Positions 52,896 through 62,131 of a stretch of DNA of 64,000 nucleotides are shown one piece after another (position 1 is the stretch's first letter; each line of letters begins with the position of its first letter). Under the pieces are notes generated by a model. That model worked only from the letters and a program-made list of their open reading frames with translations, made no database searches and was not told where the DNA came from. Both the position numbers and the translations under genes were made by a program. The DNA lies in NCBI GenBank assembly GCA_013359255.1, contig JABWCF010000001.1, positions 62,001 through 126,000 on the forward strand. Direction: 5' to 3'. This stretch comes from Flavobacteriales bacterium. GTDB lineage: Bacteria; Bacteroidota; Bacteroidia; Flavobacteriales_E; Vicingaceae.

Positions 52896-52904
52896 CCCCC
52901 CCCC
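52896..52904 (+). repeat. C9 homopolymer tract in the glnN upstream region
   Basis: Nine consecutive C residues in an otherwise AT-rich 102-bp intergenic region, 5 bp after the antiporter stop and about 65 bp before the predicted -7 element of glnN. Tracts of this length can vary by slippage. Confidence 0.8.
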
Positions 52905-52968
52905 ATATTTTTATTGAATTGTTGAAATAATTTAATAAAAAGTATGATAACCCCCTGTTTTTTTGGCA

Positions 52969-52976
52969 TACATTTG
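52969..52976 (+). promoter_or_regulatory. Predicted -7 element of glnN
   Basis: TACATTTG, an exact TAnnTTTG match, ends 17 bp before the ATG at 52994. A -33 is not evident. Confidence 0.5.
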
Positions 52977-52993
52977 TAAAAAAAAATAAAAAT

Positions 52994-55183
52994 ATGGTAA
53001 CAATACGTTTTAAGGCACTGGAAGAAGTAATGAACCGTCAACCTAAAGAAGTTTTATTTCCGGAAGGTAGAGTTTCCGGATATTTTGCATCCAATGTATT
53101 TGGAAAAGAAGCTATGCGCGAGTACATGAGCGAAGAAGCATACAACAGCGTAATCGAAGCAATAGAAAAAAGTACTAACATTGATAGAAAGATAGCCGAC
53201 CAGGTAGCTGCCTCCATGAAAGCATGGGCCAGCGAGAGAGGAGCCACACATTACACCCATTGGTTTCAACCATTAACAGGAGAAACAGCCGAAAAACACG
53301 ATGCCTTTTTTGAACCCACAGAAAGCGGAAGAGCTATCGAACGCTTTGGAGGGGGAAGCTTAGTACAGCAAGAGCCCGATGCTTCTAGTTTTCCAAGCGG
53401 AGGAATTAGAAATACATTTGAAGCAAGGGGATATACCGCATGGGACCCTTCTTCTCCCGCTTTTTTAATGGGTAAAACTCTTTGTATCCCTACCATATTT
53501 GTATCCTATACAGGCGAGGCCTTAGATTATAAAACCCCTCTTTTAAAGGCTCTACATGTCTTAGACAAAAATGCCACGGAGGTTTGTCAGTATTTCGATA
53601 AAAATGTTACAAAAGTTACCACTACCTTAGGATGGGAACAAGAGTACTTTTTAGTAGATAGTGCCCTTTACAATGCACGTCCTGATTTGGCTCTTACCGG
53701 AAGAGCACTCTTTGGGCATGCACCAGCCAAAGGCCAACAATTGGAAGATCACTATTTTGGCTCTATACCCGATAGAGTAGCAGCCTTTATGAGAGAGTAC
53801 GAAATAGAAGCCCACATGCTAGGTATTCCTGTTAAAACCAGGCACAATGAGGTAGCCCCCAATCAATACGAGTGTGCCCCAATATTTGAGGAGTGTAATT
53901 TAGCGGTAGACCACAACCAACTTCTAATGGAGTTAATGAAAAAGGTGGCCAAAAAACACAATTTCAGAATTTTGTTTCACGAAAAACCTTTTGCCAAAGT
54001 AAATGGAAGCGGTAAACATTGCAATTGGAGTTTAAGTACCAATACAGGAAAAAACCTTTTGGCTCCGGGCAAAACACCTAAAAATAATCTACAGTTTTTA
54101 ACCTTCTTTATCAACTCTATTGTAGCCTTTCATAATAATGCCGATTTACTGAGAGCTACCATAGCCAGTGCCGGTAATGATCACCGTTTAGGAGCCAACG
54201 AAGCCCCTCCCGCTATCATGTCGGTTTTTATCGGTTCGCAACTCACAGCCGTACTCGATGAACTTGAAAAGAAAGTAAAATCCGGAAAAATGTCGCCAGA
54301 TGAAAAAACCGCATTAAAACTAGGCATTGGGCGTATTCCCGAAATTTTATTAGACAATACAGATCGCAACCGCACCTCTCCTTTTGCCTTTACAGGTAAT
54401 AAATTTGAATTCAGGGCAGTAGGTTCTTCTGCAAATACAGCAGCACCCATGATTGCTTTAAATACGGCAATGGCAGACCAACTAGCTGAATTTAAGAAAC
54501 AAGTAGATGCTCTCATAGGTAAAGGGATTGATAAAGATGAAGCTATTTTTCAAATTCTCAGAAAATGCATTGTCGATTCTAAAAAAATACGATTTGAAGG
54601 AAATGGATATGGAGAGGAATGGGTAGCTGAGGCCAAAAAAAGAGGATTATCTAACATAAAAGATACTCCTAGGGCACTTGAGGTTTATATCCATAAAGAA
54701 TCGATTGAGTTATTTAACAGAATGAATGTTTTTAATGAAAGAGAAATGCATGCCCGCCACGAAATACGATTAGAAGGGTATACCAAGAAAATACAAATAG
54801 AATCCCGTGTTATGGGCGATTTAGTGCTAAATCATATTTTACCTGTAGCATTAAAATATCAGTCAGAAATAGTAAATAACATAAAAGGATTAAAAGAGGT
54901 ATTAAGTGCCTCCGATTTTAATAAAATGTCGGTAATTCAGTTAGATATGGTTAAAAAGATAGCAGAGCATATCGAAGTAATTAAGAAAAGTGTAGACCAA
55001 ATGACCGAAGAGCGGAAAAAAGCAAACAAACTAAGTTCGCAAAAAGAAATGGCTTTGGCATATAGGGACAAAGTTTTTCCATTTTTTGAAACCATACGTT
55101 ACCATGTAGATAAGTTAGAACTAATTGTAGATGACGCATATTGGCCCCTGCCAAAGTTTAGAGAACTGCTTTTTACCAACTAG
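52994..55183 (+). CDS. glnN: Glutamine synthetase type III (GlnN)
   Basis: 729 residues, the size of GSIII (type I is about 470). It makes glutamine from glutamate, ammonia and ATP. GSIII-specific segments are RVSGYFASNVFGKEAM, THYTHWFQPLTG, ASSFPSGGIRNTFEARGYT and LGWEQEYFLVD. Catalytic-domain motifs include RHNEVAPNQYE, VNGSGKHCNWSL, the GNDHRLGANEAPP ATP loop and DRNRTSPFAF. The long C-terminal helical part is normal for the class. It has a monocistronic layout with its own -7 element; no PII or nitrogen-regulator gene is adjacent. Confidence 0.96.
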   Translation: MVTIRFKALEEVMNRQPKEVLFPEGRVSGYFASNVFGKEAMREYMSEEAYNSVIEAIEKSTNIDRKIADQVAASMKAWASERGATHYTHWFQPLTGETAEKHDAFFEPTESGRAIERFGGGSLVQQEPDASSFPSGGIRNTFEARGYTAWDPSSPAFLMGKTLCIPTIFVSYTGEALDYKTPLLKALHVLDKNATEVCQYFDKNVTKVTTTLGWEQEYFLVDSALYNARPDLALTGRALFGHAPAKGQQLEDHYFGSIPDRVAAFMREYEIEAHMLGIPVKTRHNEVAPNQYECAPIFEECNLAVDHNQLLMELMKKVAKKHNFRILFHEKPFAKVNGSGKHCNWSLSTNTGKNLLAPGKTPKNNLQFLTFFINSIVAFHNNADLLRATIASAGNDHRLGANEAPPAIMSVFIGSQLTAVLDELEKKVKSGKMSPDEKTALKLGIGRIPEILLDNTDRNRTSPFAFTGNKFEFRAVGSSANTAAPMIALNTAMADQLAEFKKQVDALIGKGIDKDEAIFQILRKCIVDSKKIRFEGNGYGEEWVAEAKKRGLSNIKDTPRALEVYIHKESIELFNRMNVFNEREMHARHEIRLEGYTKKIQIESRVMGDLVLNHILPVALKYQSEIVNNIKGLKEVLSASDFNKMSVIQLDMVKKIAEHIEVIKKSVDQMTEERKKANKLSSQKEMALAYRDKVFPFFETIRYHVDKLELIVDDAYWPLPKFRELLFTN

Positions 55184-55287
55184 AAATTTAAATAAAGTTT
55201 TATGAGTGTTTTTAAAATATTTTTGTTTATTTGCAGAGTTAAATAATTGGTCTACAAAAAATAATAAAATATCGAAGCAAATTAGCT

Positions 55288-55319
55288 TTTGTTAAATACA
55301 AATTAAATATTTATTTTAG
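55288..55319 (+). promoter_or_regulatory. Possible promoter of the PorE-like gene
   Basis: TTTG (55288-55291), 20 bp, then TATTTTAG (55312-55319, six of eight consensus positions counting the free ones) ending 23 bp before the ATG. This sits in the 159-bp gap between glnN and the PorE-like gene, the longest in the window. The rest of that gap is AT-rich and shows nothing else. Confidence 0.4.
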
Positions 55320-55342
55320 CACCCTCTCTAAAAACACCATTT

Positions 55343-57367
55343 ATGAAATTACTAAAGCCTATCTCACTAACAGTATTGATTTTTTCTTTTGGAATTACCA
55401 TAGCCCAAAAAAATTATAAAAAGGAAGCCGATGTTGCTTTTGCCGGTGAAAAATACTTTAAGTGCATAGATATGTATAAAAAAGCCTATACAAAAGAACG
55501 TAAGGCTGCTATCAAAGCCGAAATACTTTTTAAAATTGCGGAGGCATACCGTTTAAGCGACCAATGTGGACAAGCAGAAGTGTGGTACGATAAAGCAACT
55601 AAAGCACAATACCCCGATCCCGTTGCATTACTACATATCGCAAACTGTAAAAAATTGGCAGGGAAATACGATGAAGCCATTGTTTATTTTAATAAATATA
55701 AAGCGGCAAATCCTTCGGACACTAGAGGTGAAGAAGGAGTTCAGGCTTGTACACAAGCTCAACAATGGAAAGACAAACCCACTCGATTTGAGGTTACTCA
55801 CATGCCCATTATCAATTCCGAACAATATGATTTCTCTCCTGCTTTTTCCGATAAAAAAAGTCAGGAAATTTATTTTACCTCTACAAGACCCGGTTCTACA
55901 GGAGCAGCACCATCCGATGTAACAGGTCAAAGTTTTGCTGATTTATACGTTACCAAACGCGATAAAAACGGAAAATGGAGTGAACCTACCTTACTTGGAA
56001 TTGAGATTAATTCTGAGTTTGAAGAAGGAGCCTCTGCCATTAACTCTAAAGCCAATCAATTATTTTTTACTCGCTGTAAATTTGATAAGGTAGGAAAGTT
56101 TGGTTGCCAAATAATGACCGCTAAACGGGCCGGACAAAAATGGAGCGAGGCAGAATTAATTCCAATCGCAGCAGATTCTTTTGCAGTAGGCCATCCAACA
56201 ATTACGCCTGATGATAATACATTAGTCTTTGCATCAGATATGCCCGGAGGGTTTGGTGGTAAAGATTTATGGTATGTGGTAGCAGATAAAAAATCGAAAG
56301 GATGGTCTCAACCCATTAATTTAGGAGCAAAAATAAATACACCCGGAGATGAAATGTTCCCATTTATAAAAGATGATGGAACGCTTTACTTCTCATCTAA
56401 TGGACATCCAGGAATGGGAGGGTTAGATATTTTTTCTGCTAAAAAATTAGGAGAAAATCAATGGGGTGAGGTAGAAAATCTACAATCACCTGTAAATTCT
56501 AATGCAAATGATTTTGCTATCATATTCGAAGGAAATGAAAATAAAGGATTCTTTACCTCGAATCGTGAAGGAGGAAAAGGCGCTGATGATATTTGGGAAT
56601 TTTACATCAGGCCTCTTCGTTTCGCTTTAAAAGGAACGGTTAAAGACATTGAAACTAAAAAACCGTTGGCAGATGCAGTAATTAAACTTGTTGGAACAGA
56701 CGGAACCAGTGCAGAAGTGAAAACAAACAGCGATGGTGAGTTTGAATTTGAAAAAAATGGAAATGAAGATTACATCAAAGAAAATACATCATACTCCTTA
56801 GTGGTTTCAAAAAATAAGTATTTGAATGCAAAAGGAAAAGAAACTACAATAGGCCATACCGATTCAAAAATATTCGTTCATGAATATGAGCTGCAGCCAA
56901 TCATTAAACCTATTGTATTACCCGAAATTGTTTATCCTTATAACGAATTCTATCTAACCGATCAGGCTAAAGATTCGTTAAACTTTCTATACAATGTAAT
57001 GATAGACAATCCTAATATTGTTATTGAATTACGAGCCAATACTGACTCTAGAGGTAAAGATGTATACAACAATAAACTATCACAAAAACGTGCAGAATCT
57101 GCGGTTAATTATCTTATCGAAAGAGGAATTGAAGCCGACCGTATGAAGCCAAAAGGATACGGAAAACAAGTGCCTAGAACCCTAGACCGAGATTTTGGTC
57201 CGGAACTTAAAAAAGGCACTGTTCTTACAGAAGCTTTTATCAATTCATTTAAAAATAACAAAGAACTATTTGAACAAGCACACCAGTTGAACAGACGTAC
57301 TGAGTTTTCAATTTTAAGAACAGACTACGTTTCTACACGCCCTTCTCAAGAAGGCGAACAGAAATAG
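55343..57367 (+). CDS. PorE-like TPR-PD40-OmpA protein
   Basis: 674 residues. It has a signal peptide (1-21, ending TIAQ; no lipobox Cys), TPR helices (about 25-150), a PD40 propeller (about 170-430; TLVFASDMPGGFGGKD, TLYFSSNGHPGMGGLD), a carboxypeptidase-regulatory-like beta domain (about 432-525) and an OmpA/MotB domain (about 535-665). The last keeps the peptidoglycan-binding NTDSRGKDVYNNKLSQKRA pattern (Asp and Arg both present). The domain order equals that of PorE of the type IX secretion system, which anchors the machine to peptidoglycan. PorE itself is a lipoprotein, so this may be a paralogue. A strong terminator follows. Confidence 0.85.
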   Translation: MKLLKPISLTVLIFSFGITIAQKNYKKEADVAFAGEKYFKCIDMYKKAYTKERKAAIKAEILFKIAEAYRLSDQCGQAEVWYDKATKAQYPDPVALLHIANCKKLAGKYDEAIVYFNKYKAANPSDTRGEEGVQACTQAQQWKDKPTRFEVTHMPIINSEQYDFSPAFSDKKSQEIYFTSTRPGSTGAAPSDVTGQSFADLYVTKRDKNGKWSEPTLLGIEINSEFEEGASAINSKANQLFFTRCKFDKVGKFGCQIMTAKRAGQKWSEAELIPIAADSFAVGHPTITPDDNTLVFASDMPGGFGGKDLWYVVADKKSKGWSQPINLGAKINTPGDEMFPFIKDDGTLYFSSNGHPGMGGLDIFSAKKLGENQWGEVENLQSPVNSNANDFAIIFEGNENKGFFTSNREGGKGADDIWEFYIRPLRFALKGTVKDIETKKPLADAVIKLVGTDGTSAEVKTNSDGEFEFEKNGNEDYIKENTSYSLVVSKNKYLNAKGKETTIGHTDSKIFVHEYELQPIIKPIVLPEIVYPYNEFYLTDQAKDSLNFLYNVMIDNPNIVIELRANTDSRGKDVYNNKLSQKRAESAVNYLIERGIEADRMKPKGYGKQVPRTLDRDFGPELKKGTVLTEAFINSFKNNKELFEQAHQLNRRTEFSILRTDYVSTRPSQEGEQK

Positions 57368-57382
57368 CGTCATTATATTATA

Positions 57383-57419
57383 AAAAAAACATTCCGTGCT
57401 TTTGCCGGAATGTTTTTTT
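57383..57419 (+). terminator. Intrinsic terminator after the PorE-like gene
   Basis: A 14-bp stem (57383-57396, seven A then CATTCCG, pairing with 57406-57419) with a 9-nt loop ends in a seven-T run and further T-rich sequence. It separates the PorE-like gene from purM, which starts at 57433. Confidence 0.85.
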
Positions 57420-57432
57420 ATTTAAAGAGGTT

Positions 57433-58605
57433 ATGAATCCTAACGAAAGATACCATTCCAGAGGTGTTTCTGCCTCCAAAGAAGACGTTCATCAGGCTAT
57501 CAGAAACATCGACAAAGGGCTTTACCCAAAAGCATTCTGCAAAATTATTCCCGATTACATAAGCGGAAGCGATGAACATTGTGTGATAATGCATGCCGAT
57601 GGAGCAGGCACTAAATCATCATTGGCTTATGCATACTGGAAAGAAACCGGAAACATAGAGGTTTGGAAGGGGATTGCTCAAGATGCCATTGTAATGAACT
57701 TAGATGATTTATTATGTGTTGGCGCCACAAATAATATCTTGTTATCCTCTACCATTGGTAGAAATAAAAATTTAATTCCCGGAGAAGTTATTGCTGCTAT
57801 TATAAATGGAACAGAAGAGATATTACAACAACTTCGGGATTTAGGAATAGGAATTTATTCCACCGGAGGCGAAACGGCCGATGTAGGAGATTTAGTAAGA
57901 ACCATTATTGTTGATTCAACAGTAACCTGCAGAATGAAACGAAGTGAGGTGATAACAAACGAAAAAATTTCTTCCGGAAATGTCATTGTAGGATTCGCAT
58001 CCTTTGGAAAATCTATTTATGAAAACAAATATAATAGTGGTATAGGTAGCAATGGTTTAACCTCTGCAAGGCACGATGTTTTTAATAAAAAAGTAGCCGA
58101 AAAATATCCCGAAACTTTTGATAATACCATACCCCATAATCTTGTTTATTCAGGAGATTACTTTCTTGCCGATGTGCATTCTCAAACTAACCTAACGCTT
58201 GGAGAACTTGTGTTATCACCCACGCGCACCTATGCCCCCATTATTAAAAACATTTTAAACGAGTTTAGAAATGAAATTGGCGGAATTGTGCACTGCAGTG
58301 GAGGAGCTCAAACGAAAGTGCTTCATTTTATAGAGAACCTACATGTAGTAAAAAACAATTTATTCAAAATACCTCCACTTTTCAGTTTAATTCAGCAACA
58401 ATCGAATACCCATTGGAAAGAGATGTATAAGGTATTTAATATGGGGCATAGAATGGAAATTTATATTGACGAGAAATATGCACAGTCCATTATTGATATA
58501 GCCAACTCGTTTCATGTAGATGCTCAGATTATAGGCTATTGCGAAAAAGCAGACCATAAAAAAGTAACCATAAAAACACCCCATGGAGAATTTATTTATC
58601 AGTAA
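57433..58605 (+). CDS. purM: Phosphoribosylformylglycinamidine cyclo-ligase (AIR synthetase)
   Basis: 390 residues. PurM closes the imidazole ring of AIR in purine synthesis. The N-terminal MHADGAGTKSSLAY loop, WKGIAQDAIVMNLDDLLCVGA (metal/ATP site), TGGETADVGD and the C-terminal GIVHCSGGAQTKVLHF and VFNMGHRMEIY motifs are those of the PurM fold. The Bacteroidota version is longer than the roughly 345-residue E. coli protein. It opens the run purM-prfA-pyrF-DUF2851. Confidence 0.92.
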   Translation: MNPNERYHSRGVSASKEDVHQAIRNIDKGLYPKAFCKIIPDYISGSDEHCVIMHADGAGTKSSLAYAYWKETGNIEVWKGIAQDAIVMNLDDLLCVGATNNILLSSTIGRNKNLIPGEVIAAIINGTEEILQQLRDLGIGIYSTGGETADVGDLVRTIIVDSTVTCRMKRSEVITNEKISSGNVIVGFASFGKSIYENKYNSGIGSNGLTSARHDVFNKKVAEKYPETFDNTIPHNLVYSGDYFLADVHSQTNLTLGELVLSPTRTYAPIIKNILNEFRNEIGGIVHCSGGAQTKVLHFIENLHVVKNNLFKIPPLFSLIQQQSNTHWKEMYKVFNMGHRMEIYIDEKYAQSIIDIANSFHVDAQIIGYCEKADHKKVTIKTPHGEFIYQ

Positions 58606-58611
58606 AGAATT

Positions 58612-59697
58612 ATGTTGGATATATTAAAAAAATTAGAAGCTCTGCAATATCGTTTCGAAGAGGTAGGTAACCTCATTGTTGACCCCGCTGTTATATCCGA
58701 TATGCAACGGTACGTAAAACTAAATAAAGAATACAAAGACCTAAACGATATATTACAAGTTCTTAGGAAGTATAAAAAGATACTAAATGACATAGAATCC
58801 TCTAAAGAAGTACTTAAAACAGAAAAAGATGAATCGTTTCGTGAAATGGCAAAAGCTGAATTAGATGAACTGGAGCCGCTTAAAGAAAAAATGGAAGAGG
58901 AAATACGCTATTTATTAATTCCAAAAGACCCTGAAGATTCTAAGAATGTAATAATGGAAATACGAGCCGGAACAGGTGGAGATGAAGCCAGTATTTTTGC
59001 CGGAGATTTGTTTAGAATGTACAGTAAATTTATAGAAACCCAAGGATGGAGTATGGAGGTAATACAATCAAATGCAGGTACTGCCGGGGGGTTCAAGGAA
59101 GTTCAAATTCAAGTTTCAGGGGCCGATGTATATGGAATTCTGAAATACGAATCGGGCGTACACCGCGTTCAGCGTGTACCTGATACCGAAGCCCAAGGAA
59201 GAGTTCATACTTCGGCTGCAACCGTTGTGGTATTGCCAGAAGCAGAAGAGGTAGATGTGCAGCTCAATATGAATGAAATTAAGAAAGATGTATTTCGCGC
59301 TTCTGGAGCGGGGGGGCAGCACGTAAACAAAACCGAATCGGCTGTACGTTTAACTCATTTACCCACCGGTATCGTTGTAGAATGTCAAGATGGACGTTCT
59401 CAAATCAAAAATTTTGAAAAAGCTCTTACGGTTTTGCGTTCTCGCATCTACGAAATGGAATTAAACAAAGCACACCAAGAAAGAGCTCAGCAAAGAAAAA
59501 CGCTGGTTTCTTCGGGCGATCGTTCGGCTAAAATCAGAACCTATAACTATCCGCAGGGAAGAGTAACAGACCATAGAATAGGTCTAACATTATATAATCT
59601 GGAAGCGATTATGAATGGGGATATTGGAAATATTATTGAAGCACTTCGAATGGCCGAAAATGCAGAGAAATTAAAAGAAGGCACAGAATCTATTTAA
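58612..59697 (+). CDS. prfA: Peptide chain release factor 1
   Basis: 361 residues. RF1 releases peptides at UAA and UAG. The codon-recognition PxT motif is Pro190-Asp-Thr192 in RVPDTEAQGRVHTS, which separates it from RF2 (SPF). The catalytic GGQ is at 234-236 in GAGGQHVNKTESAVRL. The N-terminal coiled-coil domain 1 is complete. A run of seven G encodes the Ala-Gly-Gly part of the GGQ loop. It begins 6 bp after purM and is probably cotranscribed with it. Confidence 0.96.
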   Translation: MLDILKKLEALQYRFEEVGNLIVDPAVISDMQRYVKLNKEYKDLNDILQVLRKYKKILNDIESSKEVLKTEKDESFREMAKAELDELEPLKEKMEEEIRYLLIPKDPEDSKNVIMEIRAGTGGDEASIFAGDLFRMYSKFIETQGWSMEVIQSNAGTAGGFKEVQIQVSGADVYGILKYESGVHRVQRVPDTEAQGRVHTSAATVVVLPEAEEVDVQLNMNEIKKDVFRASGAGGQHVNKTESAVRLTHLPTGIVVECQDGRSQIKNFEKALTVLRSRIYEMELNKAHQERAQQRKTLVSSGDRSAKIRTYNYPQGRVTDHRIGLTLYNLEAIMNGDIGNIIEALRMAENAEKLKEGTESI

Positions 59698-59706
59698 TAT
59701 GCTGAT

Positions 59707-60531
59707 ATGACAACCGATGAAATTTTTAATCTTATAAAAGAAAAAAAATCTTTTTTATGTGTGGGATTAGATACTGATGTTTCTAAAATACCGGAGCATT
59801 TAAAAAATGAGTCCGACCCCATTTTTACTTTTAATAAAGCTATAATAGATGCAACCATACCGTATGCAATAGCCTATAAACCTAACCTAGCATTTTACGA
59901 AAGCGAAGGAAGTAAAGGATGGGAATCCTTGCAAAAAACCATGGAGTATATTCCTAAAAATGTTTTTACCATTGCCGATGCCAAAAGGGGAGATATTGGA
60001 AACACATCAGAAAAATATGCCGAAGCATTTTTTAAAAAAATGGGTTTCGATGCCATTACCATCTCGCCATACATGGGAAGAGATGCCATAGAGCCATACT
60101 TGAAGTATAGTGGAAAATATAGTATTATTTTGGCGATTACTTCTAATCAAGGGGCAATGGATTTTCAGTTTTTACCTACCGCTATTGATAATAAAAAACT
60201 TTACGAAAAAGTGCTCATTCGTTCTAGTCGTTGGGGCACAGAAGAAAATATGATGTTTGTTGTTGGAGCTACTCGTCCCGAATTAATAAAAGAGATAAGA
60301 GAAATAATTCCCAATCACTTTCTACTAGTGCCGGGAGTAGGTGCTCAGGGCGGAAGTTTAGAGGAAATTACAAAATTTGGAATGAACCCTAAATGTGGCC
60401 TTATTGTAAATGCTTCCAGAAGTATTATTTATGCGTCTTCATCTAAAAATTTTGCTACTGATGCAGGAAGTGAAGCCTATCGCATGCAACAACAAATGAA
60501 AAATATGTTAGAGTTACACCACCTTATTTAA
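59707..60531 (+). CDS. pyrF: Orotidine 5'-phosphate decarboxylase (type 2)
   Basis: 274 residues. Final step of UMP synthesis. LCVGLDTDVSKIP opens the barrel, the catalytic ADAKRGDIGNTSEKYA motif contains the Asp-Lys-Asp set, and FLLVPGVGAQGG is the phosphate-binding loop. The length and KRGDIGNTS form match the type 2 (mycobacterial/Bacteroidota) subfamily. Its stop overlaps the next ATG by 1 bp. Confidence 0.94.
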   Translation: MTTDEIFNLIKEKKSFLCVGLDTDVSKIPEHLKNESDPIFTFNKAIIDATIPYAIAYKPNLAFYESEGSKGWESLQKTMEYIPKNVFTIADAKRGDIGNTSEKYAEAFFKKMGFDAITISPYMGRDAIEPYLKYSGKYSIILAITSNQGAMDFQFLPTAIDNKKLYEKVLIRSSRWGTEENMMFVVGATRPELIKEIREIIPNHFLLVPGVGAQGGSLEEITKFGMNPKCGLIVNASRSIIYASSSKNFATDAGSEAYRMQQQMKNMLELHHLI

Positions 60532-61814
60532 TGAAGCAGAGGATAAGCGAAGATTTTTTACATTTTATATGGAAATTCCGTTTGTTTAAAAATAACAAAC
60601 TCTTCACTACCGATAATCAAATGCTTGAAATTATTTCGTGCGGTTTACAAAATACCCATTCAGGCCCCGATTTTTTTAATGCCCGTATTAAACTAGATAA
60701 CACCGTTTGGGCCGGAAATATAGAAATTCATGTTTGTTCATCAGACTGGAATTTACACAACCACAGTAAAGATGAGGCATACAATAACGTAATTTTACAT
60801 GTGGTGTATGAGCACAATGATGAAATTATTTTAAAAAATGGAATAAAAATTCCTACTCTTGAATTAAAAAGTTTGATTCATCCAAACATATTAGAAAAGT
60901 ATTACACTTTATTACAATCCAAAAAATGGATTCCCTGTAGCGGACAAATTTCTACGATTCCTTTTTTACAAACACAAAACTGGCTTTCTAGGTTAGCTAT
61001 AGAACGTTTGGAAAATAAAACAAATAACGTACTGGAGCTGGTTAAGAAATTAAATAATGATTGGAACGAAGCTTTTTATATATTATTAGCCAAACATTTT
61101 GGAATGAAAGTAAACGCGGAACCTTTCGAAATGCTGGCACTTTCGCTTCCGCAAAAAAATATTTCTAAACACAAAAACAACTTATTACAGATAGAGGCTT
61201 TACTCTTTGGGCAGGCCGGTCTACTGGAAGGTGGTAAATCTGCAAGCGAGTATAAACATACTCTTAAAAAAGAATATTTACACCTAAAAAAGAAATACGA
61301 TTTACACTCATTGCCACAAGGTATTTGGAAGTTTGCACGTATTCGGCCTAATTGTTTTCCCACATTAAAACTGGCACAATTTGCTGCATTATGTCATACC
61401 AGCTCTCATCTTTTTTCAAAAATAATAAAGGAAACAGATGCTTCTAAACTGCAAAAATTATTTAATGTAAGCACTTCAGAATTTTGGAAAAAACATTACA
61501 CCTTTGAAAAACAATCTGAAAGGAATACTGGAAGTTTGGGAGCTTCGTCTGTACAAATTATTTTTATAAATACAGTTATTCCCTTCTTATTTGCCTACGG
61601 AAGGCATAACAACAACAGGGACTTAGAAGAAAAGGCGATGACATGGCTTGAAGAAATAAAGCCCGAAAAAAACTCTATTATAAAAAAATGGATGAATGAA
61701 GGAATAAATCCAGAATCGGCTGTAACTACTCAGGCTCTTATACAACTGAAAAACGAATATTGTAATAATTTTAAGTGTATAAACTGCGGTTTCGGACTTG
61801 CGTTATTAAAATAA
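60531..61814 (+). CDS. DUF2851 family protein
   Basis: 427 residues of a conserved Bacteroidota family of unknown function. The family opening MKQRISEDFLHFIWKFRLF and the conserved core HSGPDFFNARI, then WAGNIEIHVCSSDWNLH and NVILHVVYEHND are clear. The core resembles a nuclease-like pattern of acidic and His residues, but I do not assign activity. Near the C-terminus a CNNFKCINCGFG pair of Cys motifs may bind metal. The start overlaps the pyrF stop by 1 bp. Confidence 0.88.
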   Translation: MKQRISEDFLHFIWKFRLFKNNKLFTTDNQMLEIISCGLQNTHSGPDFFNARIKLDNTVWAGNIEIHVCSSDWNLHNHSKDEAYNNVILHVVYEHNDEIILKNGIKIPTLELKSLIHPNILEKYYTLLQSKKWIPCSGQISTIPFLQTQNWLSRLAIERLENKTNNVLELVKKLNNDWNEAFYILLAKHFGMKVNAEPFEMLALSLPQKNISKHKNNLLQIEALLFGQAGLLEGGKSASEYKHTLKKEYLHLKKKYDLHSLPQGIWKFARIRPNCFPTLKLAQFAALCHTSSHLFSKIIKETDASKLQKLFNVSTSEFWKKHYTFEKQSERNTGSLGASSVQIIFINTVIPFLFAYGRHNNNRDLEEKAMTWLEEIKPEKNSIIKKWMNEGINPESAVTTQALIQLKNEYCNNFKCINCGFGLALLK

Positions 61815-61828
61815 AGAAATAAAAAGTA

Positions 61829-61836
61829 TAAATTTG
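61829..61836 (+). promoter_or_regulatory. Predicted -7 element of the PspC-domain gene
   Basis: TAAATTTG, an exact TAnnTTTG match, ends 18 bp before the ATG at 61855. It makes the TTG at 61834 an unlikely start. Confidence 0.45.
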
Positions 61837-61854
61837 TTTACCTTGCTTGTAGAA

Positions 61855-62085
61855 ATGAAAAAACTGGTAGAAAATATACAATCCTATTTCGAGAAACAAA
61901 CCTTTGGAGTTTGTTCTTGGTGGGGAAGTAAATTGGGTATTAACTCCGGAAGTATTCGTATATATTTTATCTATTTATCTTTTTTAACCTTTGGTTCACC
62001 TGTAATAGTATATCTTATTATGGCGTTTATTTTACAGGTTCGTAATCGCTTCCGTTTTCGCAAGCCAAGTATTTGGGAGTTCTAA
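61855..62085 (+). CDS. Small PspC-domain membrane protein
   Basis: 76 residues from the ATG at 61855. A hydrophilic N-terminus is followed by FGVCSWWGSKLGINSGSIRIYF and one or two hydrophobic helices (YLSFLTFGSPVIVYLIMAFIL), the PspC pattern, then a basic tail. PspC proteins sense envelope stress in proteobacteria. The role of isolated PspC domains in Bacteroidota is unclear. Confidence 0.78.
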   Translation: MKKLVENIQSYFEKQTFGVCSWWGSKLGINSGSIRIYFIYLSFLTFGSPVIVYLIMAFILQVRNRFRFRKPSIWEF

Positions 62086-62131
62086 TAAGGCTTTTTCTTT
62101 TTTAGTTACTTTGCACCATCAACTTATTTGA

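Noticed and set aside
55184..55342. Possible small RNA or riboswitch in the longest intergenic gap.
   Set aside because: The stretch is AT-rich with only weak dyads and a possible promoter; no known riboswitch pattern is visible.
59310..59316. Run of seven G inside prfA.
   Set aside because: It simply encodes the Ala-Gly-Gly of the catalytic GGQ loop and the frame is intact, so there is no sign of a frameshift.
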